Source: Oscillospiraceae bacterium
GTDB taxonomy: Bacteria > Bacillota_A > Clostridia > Oscillospirales > Oscillospiraceae
Length of the DNA: 50,977 bases
Assembly (NCBI GenBank): GCA_017505505.1
Contig: JAFVPA010000012.1
Span: 1-50,977, forward strand
Direction of reading: 5' to 3'
The notes beneath the pieces are model-generated. The model did not search any database and was not told where the DNA came from. It saw nothing but the letters and a program-made list of their open reading frames with translations. Positions 41,183-49,401 of this stretch are shown here, piece by piece. The first letter of the stretch is position 1. The number at the start of each line of letters is the position of its first letter. Position numbers and translations under genes: made by a program.

Positions 41183-42001
41183 ATGAAAACATTATATGTT
41201 AGTGATCTGGATGGGACCTTGCTTAGAAGCGATGAACGGACATCGGATCTCACCAACCGGATCATCAACGGTCTTGTGGAGCGTGGGCTGATTTTTTCCT
41301 ATGCGACCGCCCGTTCCTATCAAACCTCCCACAAGGTCACCAGCGGATTGAATGCCGGTTTTCCTCTGATTGTCTACAACGGCGCAATGGTCATGGATAA
41401 TAAAAGCGGCCAATTTCTGATCAAAAACTTTTTTGGCAGTGAAATTCTTCAGGTCGTTGAAGACCTGATCCAGAACCGTATTTTCCCCATCGTATACGCC
41501 TTTATCGATGGTGTTGAAAAATTTTCCTATATTCCCGAAAAATGCTCCGCCGAAACGCGGTTATTTCTTGACAGCAGAAAAAATGACAGGCGGGATAATC
41601 CTGTTTCTTCCCAAAAAGGTTTGACCAGCGGAGAAATCTTTTACATCACCTGCATTGATTCCAGGGAAAAGCTGGAGCCATTTTACCGCAAGTATGCTGA
41701 TACTTATCACTGCATCTTTCAGGAAGATATTTACACCAAGCACCAGTGGCTTGAGATCATGCCGAAAGCCGCATCAAAAGCCAGTGCCATCCGGCAGTTG
41801 AAAGCGTATTTGGGCTGTCAGAAAGTCATTGTTTTTGGTGATGGAAAAAATGACATCGATATGTTTGAGATCGCAGATGAAGCCTACGCTGTTTCCAATG
41901 CCGTCGGGGAACTCAAGCAGATCGCAACCAAGGTGATCGGCAGCAATAACGAAGACGCTGTCGCAAAATGGCTTCGTGAATTTGCAGAACTCGCCCTTTG
42001 A
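41183..42001 (+). CDS. Cof-type HAD hydrolase
   Basis: A 272-residue HAD-superfamily phosphatase of the Cof/IIB type. Motif I is YVSDLDGTLLRSDE with nucleophile D8 and acid D10, motif II is SYATAR, and motifs III-IV are KASAIRQL followed by VFGDGKNDIDMF. The IIB cap lies between about residues 85 and 185. It begins 11 bases after the FmdE-like gene and ends at a strong terminator, so it belongs to the same transcript. Substrates of these enzymes are sugar phosphates or other phosphate esters; the specific one cannot be told. Confidence 0.9.
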   Translation: MKTLYVSDLDGTLLRSDERTSDLTNRIINGLVERGLIFSYATARSYQTSHKVTSGLNAGFPLIVYNGAMVMDNKSGQFLIKNFFGSEILQVVEDLIQNRIFPIVYAFIDGVEKFSYIPEKCSAETRLFLDSRKNDRRDNPVSSQKGLTSGEIFYITCIDSREKLEPFYRKYADTYHCIFQEDIYTKHQWLEIMPKAASKASAIRQLKAYLGCQKVIVFGDGKNDIDMFEIADEAYAVSNAVGELKQIATKVIGSNNEDAVAKWLREFAELAL

Positions 42002-42019
42002 TTCCCGCATTCGATAGCA

Positions 42020-42047
42020 AAACCGACCTATGATCATAGGTCGGTTT
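42020..42047. terminator. Bidirectional terminator
   Basis: AAACCGACCTATGA / TCATAGGTCGGTTT is a perfect 28-base palindrome ending in a T-rich stretch (TTTCTCTATTTC) between the convergent HAD and mogA genes. Confidence 0.8.
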
Positions 42048-42062
42048 CTCTATTTCTGAAAC

Positions 42063-42554
42063 TTATTTTGCGCAATCCGCACTGCCTTCGCTATACAGCA
42101 TGTCCAGGCCATGGGCCACGGGATCGATGACGGCCAGGATATTCTCCTGGCTGGCTTTCTTGCTGCCGGGAAGGGTGATGATCAGGCTGCGCTTGCGAAT
42201 GCCCGCCACGCTGCGGCTCAGGCAGCCCTTGGGAGTGATCCGCATGGACTCTGCCCGCATGGCCTCCGGGATACCGGGGGTGGGGCGCTCGATGATATCC
42301 ATGGCAGCCTCCGGGGTGATATCTCTTGGAGAGAAGCCGGTACCGCCGGTGGTCAGCACCAAAGCAATGCCCAGCTCGTCGGCGCACTTGACCAGCTCTT
42401 CCCGAATCATGTCCCGTTCATCGGGAATGATGGAGGTATAGGTCACATCAAAGCCCTTGTTTTTTAAAATCTCCACCAGATTGGGGCCGCTGGTGTCTAC
42501 CCGCTCGCCGCGGTAGCCCTTGTCGCTGATGGTGATCACTGCTGCTGTATACAT
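42063..42554 (-). CDS. mogA: Molybdopterin adenylyltransferase (MogA/MoaB family)
   Basis: A 163-residue enzyme that activates molybdopterin with AMP ahead of metal insertion by MoeA. Family motifs are AAVITISDKGYRGERVDTSG, LVLTTGGTGFSPRDITPEA with the TTGGTG nucleotide loop, and ITLPGSKKASQENI. The start at 42554 follows GGAGGA. It is the last gene of the pterin operon, after moaC and a spacer that contains an inverted-repeat element. MogA and MoaB are hard to separate by sequence alone. Confidence 0.9.
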   Translation of the reverse strand: MYTAAVITISDKGYRGERVDTSGPNLVEILKNKGFDVTYTSIIPDERDMIREELVKCADELGIALVLTTGGTGFSPRDITPEAAMDIIERPTPGIPEAMRAESMRITPKGCLSRSVAGIRKRSLIITLPGSKKASQENILAVIDPVAHGLDMLYSEGSADCAK

Positions 42555-42576
42555 AGAATATCCTCCGAAAAATTTC

Positions 42577-42654
42577 TGTAGGGCGGCTTGCCCTCAAGCC
42601 GCCGTTTCTGCAGATTTCCTGTTTTGCGGCGGGCTGAGGGCAGCCCGCCCTACA
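42577..42654. repeat. Short variant of the TGTAGGGCGG inverted-repeat element
   Basis: A 78-base element begins TGTAGGGCGGCTTGCCCTCA and ends GGGCAGCCCGCCCTACA. The outer ten bases match the ends of the longer copies at 26271 and 38205; the inner palindrome differs. It lies between moaC and mogA. Confidence 0.7.
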
Positions 42655-42659
42655 TATTG

Positions 42660-43139
42660 TTATTCTTCCCGGAAATAATCCCCGTGAACACCGCCGGTCT
42701 TGCTGAGCAGGCGGATGTCCGTGATGACCATATCCTTCTGGACGGCCTTGCACATATCGTAGACCGTCAGTGCGGCCGTGGAAACAGCGGTCAATGCTTC
42801 CATCTCCACACCGGTCCGTCCGTCACAGGAAACGGAGGCTTTGATCTCCACAGACTTTCTGGATTCGTCCAGCGAAAGCTCCAGATTGATGCCGTCCATT
42901 AAAATAGGATGGCACATGGGGATAATATCCGGGGTGCGTTTGGCCCCCATGACACCGGCGATTTGGGCCACGGTGAGCACATCACCCTTCTTCATACCGC
43001 CGGACTGGATCAGGGCAAAGGTTTTCTCATTGACCAAAACACGGCCTGCCGCCACAGCCACACGCTGGGAAATGGGCTTCTCGCCTACATCCACCATTTT
43101 GGCCCGGCCCTGTTCATTAAAATGGGTAAAGTCCGACAT
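42660..43139 (-). CDS. moaC: Cyclic pyranopterin monophosphate synthase
   Basis: A 159-residue MoaC, which with MoaA converts GTP to cyclic pyranopterin monophosphate. Characteristic segments are FNEQGRAKMVDVGEKPISQR, GAKRTPDIIPMCHPI and the catalytic-loop region GRTGVEMEALTAVSTAALTV followed by YDMCKAVQKDMVI. The length is usual. The start is three bases after the moaA stop, with GGATGA upstream, so the two genes are coupled. It acts in the cytoplasm. Confidence 0.96.
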   Translation of the reverse strand: MSDFTHFNEQGRAKMVDVGEKPISQRVAVAAGRVLVNEKTFALIQSGGMKKGDVLTVAQIAGVMGAKRTPDIIPMCHPILMDGINLELSLDESRKSVEIKASVSCDGRTGVEMEALTAVSTAALTVYDMCKAVQKDMVITDIRLLSKTGGVHGDYFREE

Positions 43140-43142
43140 ACG

Positions 43143-44096
43143 TCATCCTCCGATTTCATTCATGTTTCTGCCGGCCTGAGAGCGGTGCAGCGCATCCAGA
43201 TCTCCGTGCCAGGCTGGCTTATTCCAGATAGCCTTTTCAAAGACTGCCTTCATTCCTTCCCGGTCCAATCCCTTGATGGAATACTCGTCCGGTGCATGCA
43301 GGCAAGGCTTCAGCTTCCCATCGGCGGTCAGTCGCAGGCGGTTGCATTCTCCGCAGAAATGGGCGCTGATGGGACTGATCAGACCGATGTTGCCTTTTGC
43401 ACCGGGCAGACGATAGAGCTTGGCAACGCCGCCGTCATGTTCAACGGGTACTGCCTGGGGCAGCTTTTGAAGCACTGCGGAATAAGGAAGATAGGCATCC
43501 TCGCCGAATTCATCGTGATCCTGAATGGGCATCAGCTCAATAAAGCGCATATCCACAGGATAGTCCATAGTCAGGTTTGCCAGTGCCCCGATCTCATTAT
43601 CATTGAAGCCGCCGATCAAAACCGCATTGATCTTGACTTTATCAAATCCCGCTTCCAGGGCAGCCTCCAGACCAGCCTTAAACTGCTCCAGCTTGCCGAT
43701 ACGGGTAATGTAAGCATATTTCTCCGGATCCAATGTGTCAAGGCTCAAATTCACCCGGTTGACACCTGCCTGACGAAGTTCCTTGCCCAGAGCAGGCAGC
43801 AGGATGCCGTTGGTGGTGAGGCAGACCTCTTCGATGCCCTCCACCGCCGCAACCCGGCGGCAGATGGATACAATATTCTTTTTTACCAGGGGTTCACCGC
43901 CGGTGAGCCGGATCTTGCGGATACCAAGGGAGGCCGCCACTTCCACAGCGGTGACCACCTCGTCCTCATTCATCATCTCGTGATGGGAGCGCCTGCACAC
44001 ACCCTCTTCGGGCATACAGTACCGGCAGCGCAAGTTACACTTATCCGTAAGGGAGATCCGCAGATAGGTGATATCCCGGCCCAATTTGTCGATCAT
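43143..44096 (-). CDS. moaA: GTP 3',8-cyclase (MoaA)
   Basis: A 317-residue radical SAM enzyme that starts molybdopterin synthesis from GTP. The N-terminal cluster motif is C20-x3-C24-x2-C27 (TDKCNLRCRYC); GGEPL follows. The C-terminal cluster Cys are in HFCGECNRLRLTADGKLKPC, and the protein ends NEIGG with the C-terminal Gly-Gly expected of MoaA. The start at 44096 overlaps the upstream oxidoreductase stop as ATGA and follows GGAAGG; a longer open frame lies inside the upstream gene and is not used. The product goes to the pterin used by the AOR and other enzymes. Confidence 0.96.
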   Translation of the reverse strand: MIDKLGRDITYLRISLTDKCNLRCRYCMPEEGVCRRSHHEMMNEDEVVTAVEVAASLGIRKIRLTGGEPLVKKNIVSICRRVAAVEGIEEVCLTTNGILLPALGKELRQAGVNRVNLSLDTLDPEKYAYITRIGKLEQFKAGLEAALEAGFDKVKINAVLIGGFNDNEIGALANLTMDYPVDMRFIELMPIQDHDEFGEDAYLPYSAVLQKLPQAVPVEHDGGVAKLYRLPGAKGNIGLISPISAHFCGECNRLRLTADGKLKPCLHAPDEYSIKGLDREGMKAVFEKAIWNKPAWHGDLDALHRSQAGRNMNEIGG

Positions 44097-44953
44097 AAGG
44101 CACCTTCCAATTTCTTTATAGCGGTCATGCCCGCCTGTTTCCCTTCGTTCACAACGGCCTCCACCATGGGGTGTACCGTATTGCAGTTTCCGCAGATGTG
44201 CAGCCAATCTTGGTTTCCCAAATGGGATGTAAGTTCCCGTTCCGGGATCAGTCCTGCGGCAATGAGCAGTGTTTTGCAGGGTAGATATTCGCCGTTTTCT
44301 GTTACACATCCGGTAATGTGGGGATATCCCTGAATCTCCCGGATGGTATCACAGCAAAGAAGCCGGATCGGATAATCTTCCAGGCAGTGCTGGTTTCTTA
44401 CCATGCCGCCGCACTGACTTTTTTTCTCCACCATGGTCACGGACAGTCCGCTCTGCGCCAGCTGTCGCGCCATGATAAGTCCCAAATCACCGCTGCCCAG
44501 GATCACCACAGGTCCCTCCGGAGTGATACCATGCAGATTCATCATTTCCTGCATCTGTCCGGCGGTAAAAATCCCCTTAGGCCGGGTACCGCCAATAGGC
44601 AGTGCGCCCATGGGAATCTCCCGGCAGCCCGTGGCAAGGATCAGTTGAGAAAACCGGATAATTTTCCGTCCAAATTCCTTACCGGAAAGCAGAGCGGTTC
44701 TGTTGTCCGAAACTGACAGCACCGTGGTATTCAGCGCAACGGTGATTTCTTCGGGGAAGTCCTGTAATAGATCCGCGGCGTATTGGATGCCGCTTTTGTT
44801 TTTGCCAAAGCCAAAGTGGGTGCATTGCAGCAGAACACCGCCCAGGGCAGGTTTGCTGTCCACCAGCAGCACCCTTGCGCCTCTTACCGCCTTTGCCGCA
44901 GCAATGCCTGCCGCACCGCCGCCAATGATCAGAATATCATAATGCTCCATCAT
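44093..44953 (-). CDS. FAD-dependent NAD(P)-type oxidoreductase subunit
   Basis: A 286-residue flavoprotein. The FAD dinucleotide motif is ILIIGGGAAGIAAAKA at the N-terminus, with ILATGCREIP and a second nucleotide motif VVILGSGDLGLIMARQ near residue 155. Its size and motifs resemble the small FAD subunit partners (HcnB-like, GlpB-like) of two-component amine or glycerol-phosphate dehydrogenases. Two adjacent ATGs exist (44953 and 44950) after GGAGGA. It overlaps the previous gene by 17 bases and moaA by four, so it is translated within the pterin operon. Electron donor and acceptor are unknown. Confidence 0.85.
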   Translation of the reverse strand: MMEHYDILIIGGGAAGIAAAKAVRGARVLLVDSKPALGGVLLQCTHFGFGKNKSGIQYAADLLQDFPEEITVALNTTVLSVSDNRTALLSGKEFGRKIIRFSQLILATGCREIPMGALPIGGTRPKGIFTAGQMQEMMNLHGITPEGPVVILGSGDLGLIMARQLAQSGLSVTMVEKKSQCGGMVRNQHCLEDYPIRLLCCDTIREIQGYPHITGCVTENGEYLPCKTLLIAAGLIPERELTSHLGNQDWLHICGNCNTVHPMVEAVVNEGKQAGMTAIKKLEGAL

Positions 44954-46262
44954 GGTATTCCTCCAGCAGCTTCTCAATTTTTAAGGAACAGCGGCTTCCC
45001 TGGCAGCGGCCCATTCCACTGCCAACGCGGCGTTTCACACCGTCCACAGTGACTGCACCCCGGCGGATGGCTTCGATGATCTCCGCTCTCGTGACCTGCT
45101 CACATTGACAGATGATATCATTATCTTTTTCCGTAATTATTCTGCGTTTTGGAGAAAAATCGGGATTTTTCTTTGCGTTGAGAAAAGCTGCTGCTTCTTG
45201 GGCCAGGTGAAGTCCCAGCTCATTGGCGCAGGTGAGGCCTGGTGTCTTAATGCCGATGAGGCTGTAAAACCCCGGAGCAGGATTTTCGATACAGAAATCG
45301 TGGACGCTTTCTCCACTTTCCTTGTAGGGATTGGGACGGACCGCGCCGAAGGAACGGATGACCTTCGTCAGGTCTGTATCAGGCAGCAGCTGCTTTGCGT
45401 CCCGGTGCAGTTCCAGGAGTCCCTCCGCCGTTGTGGCAAAGGGAATGCCTACCGGCTTACGGACACCGCTGACCAGCAGATTTCCTTCCACACAGGGAAT
45501 GGCGGTGATGCCCTTGCCGCAGCTGTCTGCCTGGTGAAAAATCACACGGGAAGGCTTTTCTGTCAGCTTGTCCAGAACCAGATATTCCGCACCGTCCAGA
45601 TGTAAGCAAACTGTTGGTGGGAACAGCAGTTCCTGCACCTTATCCGCTGAAAGGCCTGCGCAGTTGATGACCGTTTTGCACTGGACCGTTTCCCGATCAG
45701 TCTTTACCGTATACCCTTCCCGGGTTTGCCGTATATCCAGAACTTCTGTCCGGAGCATCGCTTCCGCGCCATTTTGCAGGGCGTTTTCATATGCGGCGAT
45801 GCCCAACTGCCAGGGGTTAACCGTTCCGGTGCTGGGGGCATATAAGGCTGCCGCAACACCGGGTTTCAGCATCGGCTCCATGCCTTCCGCCTCTCTCCCG
45901 GTCAGCAGCTGCAGTCCCGGCACACCGCTTTGTTTCCCGTTTTGCAGTTTCTTTTTCAGTTTGGAAACCGCCCCTTCATCATAGGTCACCAGCAGGGAGC
46001 CGCAACGGGAGAAGGGCACTTCCAATTCTTCACACAGGGCCTCCATATTGGCATTTCCCCGGACCGTCATTTCTGCCTTCAGGCTTCCGGGCTTATTATC
46101 GTAGCCTGCATATACGATGGCGGAATTGGCCCGGGTGATGCCCTTGCAGACATCCTCTTCCTTTTCGATCAGGACCGTGGAGATATTCCACCGCCGTAAG
46201 TTCCGGGCCACAAAGCAACCCAAAATTCCGCCGCCGATGACAACGGCATCGTACTGCTTCAT
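44937..46262 (-). CDS. DAO-type FAD dehydrogenase with BFD-like [2Fe-2S] domain
   Basis: A 441-residue protein. Residues 1-365 form a glycine-oxidase/GlpA-type DAO fold: VVIGGGILGCFVARNLRRW, SAIVYAGYDNKPGSLKAEM, INCAGLSADKVQELL and YSLIGIKTPGLTCANELG. Residues about 385-441 form a BFD-like iron-sulfur domain (IICQCEQVTRAEIIEAIRRG, MGRCQGSRC) with four Cys. This architecture is found in GlpA-type glycerol-3-phosphate and hydroxyproline-type dehydrogenases. With the next gene it makes a two-subunit oxidoreductase. It begins one base after the upstream moeA-like stop, which ties it to the pterin operon. The substrate is unknown. Confidence 0.87.
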   Translation of the reverse strand: MKQYDAVVIGGGILGCFVARNLRRWNISTVLIEKEEDVCKGITRANSAIVYAGYDNKPGSLKAEMTVRGNANMEALCEELEVPFSRCGSLLVTYDEGAVSKLKKKLQNGKQSGVPGLQLLTGREAEGMEPMLKPGVAAALYAPSTGTVNPWQLGIAAYENALQNGAEAMLRTEVLDIRQTREGYTVKTDRETVQCKTVINCAGLSADKVQELLFPPTVCLHLDGAEYLVLDKLTEKPSRVIFHQADSCGKGITAIPCVEGNLLVSGVRKPVGIPFATTAEGLLELHRDAKQLLPDTDLTKVIRSFGAVRPNPYKESGESVHDFCIENPAPGFYSLIGIKTPGLTCANELGLHLAQEAAAFLNAKKNPDFSPKRRIITEKDNDIICQCEQVTRAEIIEAIRRGAVTVDGVKRRVGSGMGRCQGSRCSLKIEKLLEEYHDGAL

Positions 46263-46263
46263 A

Positions 46264-48174
46264 TCAGTCCAACAGAATGATCTCGCCGGGGTTTTCGACA
46301 GTATATCCGCCCAGGGAGAGGATCTTTTCCTTGAAGGCTTCGCTCTTTAAGGTGGCCAGCAGCTGCTGCACCATGGGGGTCTCCCAGGCGTGGTCGGGAA
46401 TGATCAGATCGTATTCCTCAATGCAGATGGGGATAAAGTCCAGATCATACAGCTTGGCCGCAGAATAGATACCCATGCCTGCATCGGCACTGCCGCTGAC
46501 GATCTGAGCCGCCACGGAGGTGTGGGTCAGTTCCTCCCGGTCGTAGCCGTAGATGGAATCGGTATTCAAGTTTTCCTGCTTACACAGGTAGTCGGTCAAA
46601 ATTCTTGTTCCGGAGCCCTTCTGGCGGTTGACGTAGCGGACACCTTCCCGGGCAATGTCGGAGAACTTCTGAATGTTCAGAGGATTGCCCTTGGCAACCA
46701 TCATACCCTGCTGGCGGCCCACGCAGCGGATCAGCCGTACGCCGCCCTTGGGGAAATATTTCCTGATAAAGGCCAGATTGTATTGGCCTGTAGCCGTATC
46801 CAGCAGGTGACAGCCCGCCGCATGGGCTTCACCCCGGCGGATGGCCATAATACCGCCCATAGAACCAACATGGGCAGAACTCATATAAACGTCACCGTTT
46901 TCCACATGCATCATGTCAGCCAGTTCATCCAGCAGAGGATCGTGGCTGCCAATGACCACCAGGGTATTTTCCAGCTTATTGACGGGGCTTAACAGGCGCA
47001 CATTCACTTCACTGCCTGCTTCGTAGCCTTCCAGCCCTTGAGGCACTTCCAGAATACCGTCCGCCTTCATGAAGGAGGAAACCACACCGCTGCCCCGGCT
47101 TAAAGGAGAGGCCATCAGCTTTTCGCCCACGTAACCCATGCGGACACGGACAAACTCTTCGTATTTCAGGCCCGATACCACAGGACGGGTCAGGACCGCT
47201 TTGGCATACTGGGGCTGAACGGCAGGCACCTTCAGCCAGTGATCGATCAGGGGCTTCAGCAGCTGTTCAATAACGATGATGCCGGATACGGGATAACCGG
47301 GCACGCCCAGAATGGGCGTTGCGCCCTGGCAGCCCAGGATGGCAGGCTTGCCGGGCTTCATAGCAATGCCGTGGTAGAGCACCTCACCCAGTTCCCGGAT
47401 GACCCGGGCGGAGAAGTCCTCCCGGCCTGCGGAGGAACCGGCGTTCAGGATAACCATATCACATTCTTCCGCAGCCTTGGCAACCATGGCTTTGATCTGG
47501 TCAAATTTATCGGGAACGATGGGATATACCTTTGCCTCCGCACCCCAAGCTTTCACCATGGCAGAGAAAATGGAACCGTTGAATTCCAGAATGTCACCGG
47601 GCTTGGGATCGGTACAGGGAGGGATGATCTCGTCGCCGGTGGGGATGATACCCACCACGGGCTTACGGATCACTTCAATCTCCAGCACGCCGCCGGCAAT
47701 CATGGCACCGATAGCGGCAGGCGCCACGGTCATGTGGGAAGGCAGGATCATTTCGCCCGCACAGATATCCTCACCAATCTGCCGGATGTGCTGCCAGGGA
47801 GCGGCGGCAGCGTGGATGGTGATGGTGCCGTCCTCATTTTTTACGATATCCTCCACCATGATGACAGCATCGCAGCCCTCAGGGATGGGGTCTCCGGTGT
47901 CCAGCACGATGAACTGATCGGGATTCAATGTGATGGGGGTGGTCTCCGTTGCACCAAAGGTATCCTTGGCATTCACGGCCACGCCGTCCATGGCGCTGGC
48001 CGCATAATGGGGGGCGCAGATGTGCGCGTAGACCGCGTGGGCCGTCACCCGGCCGCAGGCATCCCAAACGGGAATAACTTCGGTCTTTGCACCATAGCCA
48101 TGGCCTTCCAGCAGTTTTATGTAATCTTCTCTTGCCTTGGCAAGGGGAATGTTGGTCAAATATTCAAATCCCAT
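46264..48174 (-). CDS. moeA: MoeA fused to a periplasmic-binding-like domain
   Basis: A 636-residue two-domain protein. Residues 1-~405 form MoeA, the molybdopterin molybdo/tungstotransferase: ASAMDGVAVNAKDTF, VIMVEDIV, GIIPTGDEIIPP, ILNAGSSAGREDF and GVPGYPVSG. Residues about 410-636 form a PBP-like domain (TLVVIGSHDPLLDELADMMH; VRYVNRQKGSGTRILTDYLC; LDFIPICIEEYDLIIPD) of the kind seen in some clostridial MoeA proteins. That domain is also present in the neighbouring HTH regulator. The start at 48174 follows AAGGAG, overlapping the previous stop region. Fusion of a ligand domain suggests binding of metal oxyanion or pterin. Confidence 0.93.
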   Translation of the reverse strand: MGFEYLTNIPLAKAREDYIKLLEGHGYGAKTEVIPVWDACGRVTAHAVYAHICAPHYAASAMDGVAVNAKDTFGATETTPITLNPDQFIVLDTGDPIPEGCDAVIMVEDIVKNEDGTITIHAAAAPWQHIRQIGEDICAGEMILPSHMTVAPAAIGAMIAGGVLEIEVIRKPVVGIIPTGDEIIPPCTDPKPGDILEFNGSIFSAMVKAWGAEAKVYPIVPDKFDQIKAMVAKAAEECDMVILNAGSSAGREDFSARVIRELGEVLYHGIAMKPGKPAILGCQGATPILGVPGYPVSGIIVIEQLLKPLIDHWLKVPAVQPQYAKAVLTRPVVSGLKYEEFVRVRMGYVGEKLMASPLSRGSGVVSSFMKADGILEVPQGLEGYEAGSEVNVRLLSPVNKLENTLVVIGSHDPLLDELADMMHVENGDVYMSSAHVGSMGGIMAIRRGEAHAAGCHLLDTATGQYNLAFIRKYFPKGGVRLIRCVGRQQGMMVAKGNPLNIQKFSDIAREGVRYVNRQKGSGTRILTDYLCKQENLNTDSIYGYDREELTHTSVAAQIVSGSADAGMGIYSAAKLYDLDFIPICIEEYDLIIPDHAWETPMVQQLLATLKSEAFKEKILSLGGYTVENPGEIILLD

Positions 48175-48179
48175 GCTCT

Positions 48180-49400
48180 TTACACTCCTTGAGAAACAGT
48201 CACTTGAATTTCAGCATTCTTGGGAAGACCCTCGCAGTCCCGGTCAATGCAGAAGTAGCCGTCGGCACCGGCCAGAGTTGTGATCAGACCGGACTTCCCC
48301 CGGATGGGGTATGCATACAGTTCACCGTCCCGGCGCTCTAAGCGGCAGCACTGGTATTGGGCACGACCATGGTTGGCACCGATGCTCTCGGTGACCTTGG
48401 CGGTGGTGGTATAGGTTTCCTGCTTTCTGCCGGAAAGAACACTCAGCAGAGGCAGAACGAACAGCTTCGTGATGAAGTAAGCCGCCACAGGATGTCCGGG
48501 CAGGCCAACCAGAGGCTTGACACCCGCCTTGCCCAGAATGGTGGGCTTGCCTGGCTTGATGGCGATACCATGGAGCAAAAGAGAACCCATGGATTCGATG
48601 ATCCGGCAAGCCGCATCCTTGACACCCACGCTGCTGCCGCCGGAAAGCAGAACCGCATCACATTCAGAAACCGCCTTAGTCACTTTCTCAGACAGCAGGG
48701 CTTCGTTGTCGATGACGATACCGTAATTGATGACGGTCACACCAAAGGCTCCCAGCATGGCTTCCAGCATGGGGCCGTTGACATTGCGCACCTGTCCGGG
48801 ACCGGGGGCCACTTCCGGAGGAACCAGCTCATCTCCGGTGGAAATGACACCAACGGTCAGCTTTCTGCGGACCGGAACCTGTACCTGTCCGATAGCAGCC
48901 AATGCCCCGATATCCTGAGAGGACAGGACTCTTCCCTTCTGTAAGATCACCTTGCCGGGATACACATCATCGCCCCGGAAGATCATGTTCTGTCCGGGAG
49001 CAGCGGACTTGGAGATACCGATGGTGCCGTCGCCGTAGTCTTCGGTATACTCCACCATGACCACACTGTCGGCCCCCTTGGGTACAGCACCGCCGGTAGG
49101 AACCGCCACGCATTCCTCCGGATTCAGCTGAAACTCTGCCCCCTCGCCCATGAACACCTCCCCCTGCAAAGGGAGGATCGCAGGAATGGCATCAGTGCAG
49201 CCGAAGGTATCCCGGGCCCGGACGGCATAGCCATCCACGGTGGAGCGGTCAAAATCGGGAACATATTCCGTGGCTGCAATATCCTCCGCCAGAACACGGC
49301 CCATGGCAGCAGACAAGGAAACCAGTTCTACGCCTGCAACTGCTTCAAATTCACGCTCGATCAAAGCCAGAACTTCTTCCGGCGTTTTTACATGTAACAT
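48180..49400 (-). CDS. moeA: Molybdopterin molybdenumtransferase (second MoeA)
   Basis: A 406-residue MoeA of usual length that inserts molybdate or tungstate into adenylylated molybdopterin. Motifs are FDRSTVDGYAVRARDTFG, VPTGGAVPKGADSVVMVEY, GVISTGDELVPP, LLSGGSSVGVKDA and VGLPGHPVAAYF. It lacks the PBP domain of the downstream MoeA-PBP. It starts one base after the HTH-PBP regulator's stop (TAAGATG), with GAGGTG overlapping that gene's end. Two MoeA types side by side may divide the work between tungsten and molybdenum, as proposed for paralogous MoeA proteins in tungsten-using organisms. Confidence 0.95.
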   Translation of the reverse strand: MLHVKTPEEVLALIEREFEAVAGVELVSLSAAMGRVLAEDIAATEYVPDFDRSTVDGYAVRARDTFGCTDAIPAILPLQGEVFMGEGAEFQLNPEECVAVPTGGAVPKGADSVVMVEYTEDYGDGTIGISKSAAPGQNMIFRGDDVYPGKVILQKGRVLSSQDIGALAAIGQVQVPVRRKLTVGVISTGDELVPPEVAPGPGQVRNVNGPMLEAMLGAFGVTVINYGIVIDNEALLSEKVTKAVSECDAVLLSGGSSVGVKDAACRIIESMGSLLLHGIAIKPGKPTILGKAGVKPLVGLPGHPVAAYFITKLFVLPLLSVLSGRKQETYTTTAKVTESIGANHGRAQYQCCRLERRDGELYAYPIRGKSGLITTLAGADGYFCIDRDCEGLPKNAEIQVTVSQGV

Positions 49401-49401
49401 C

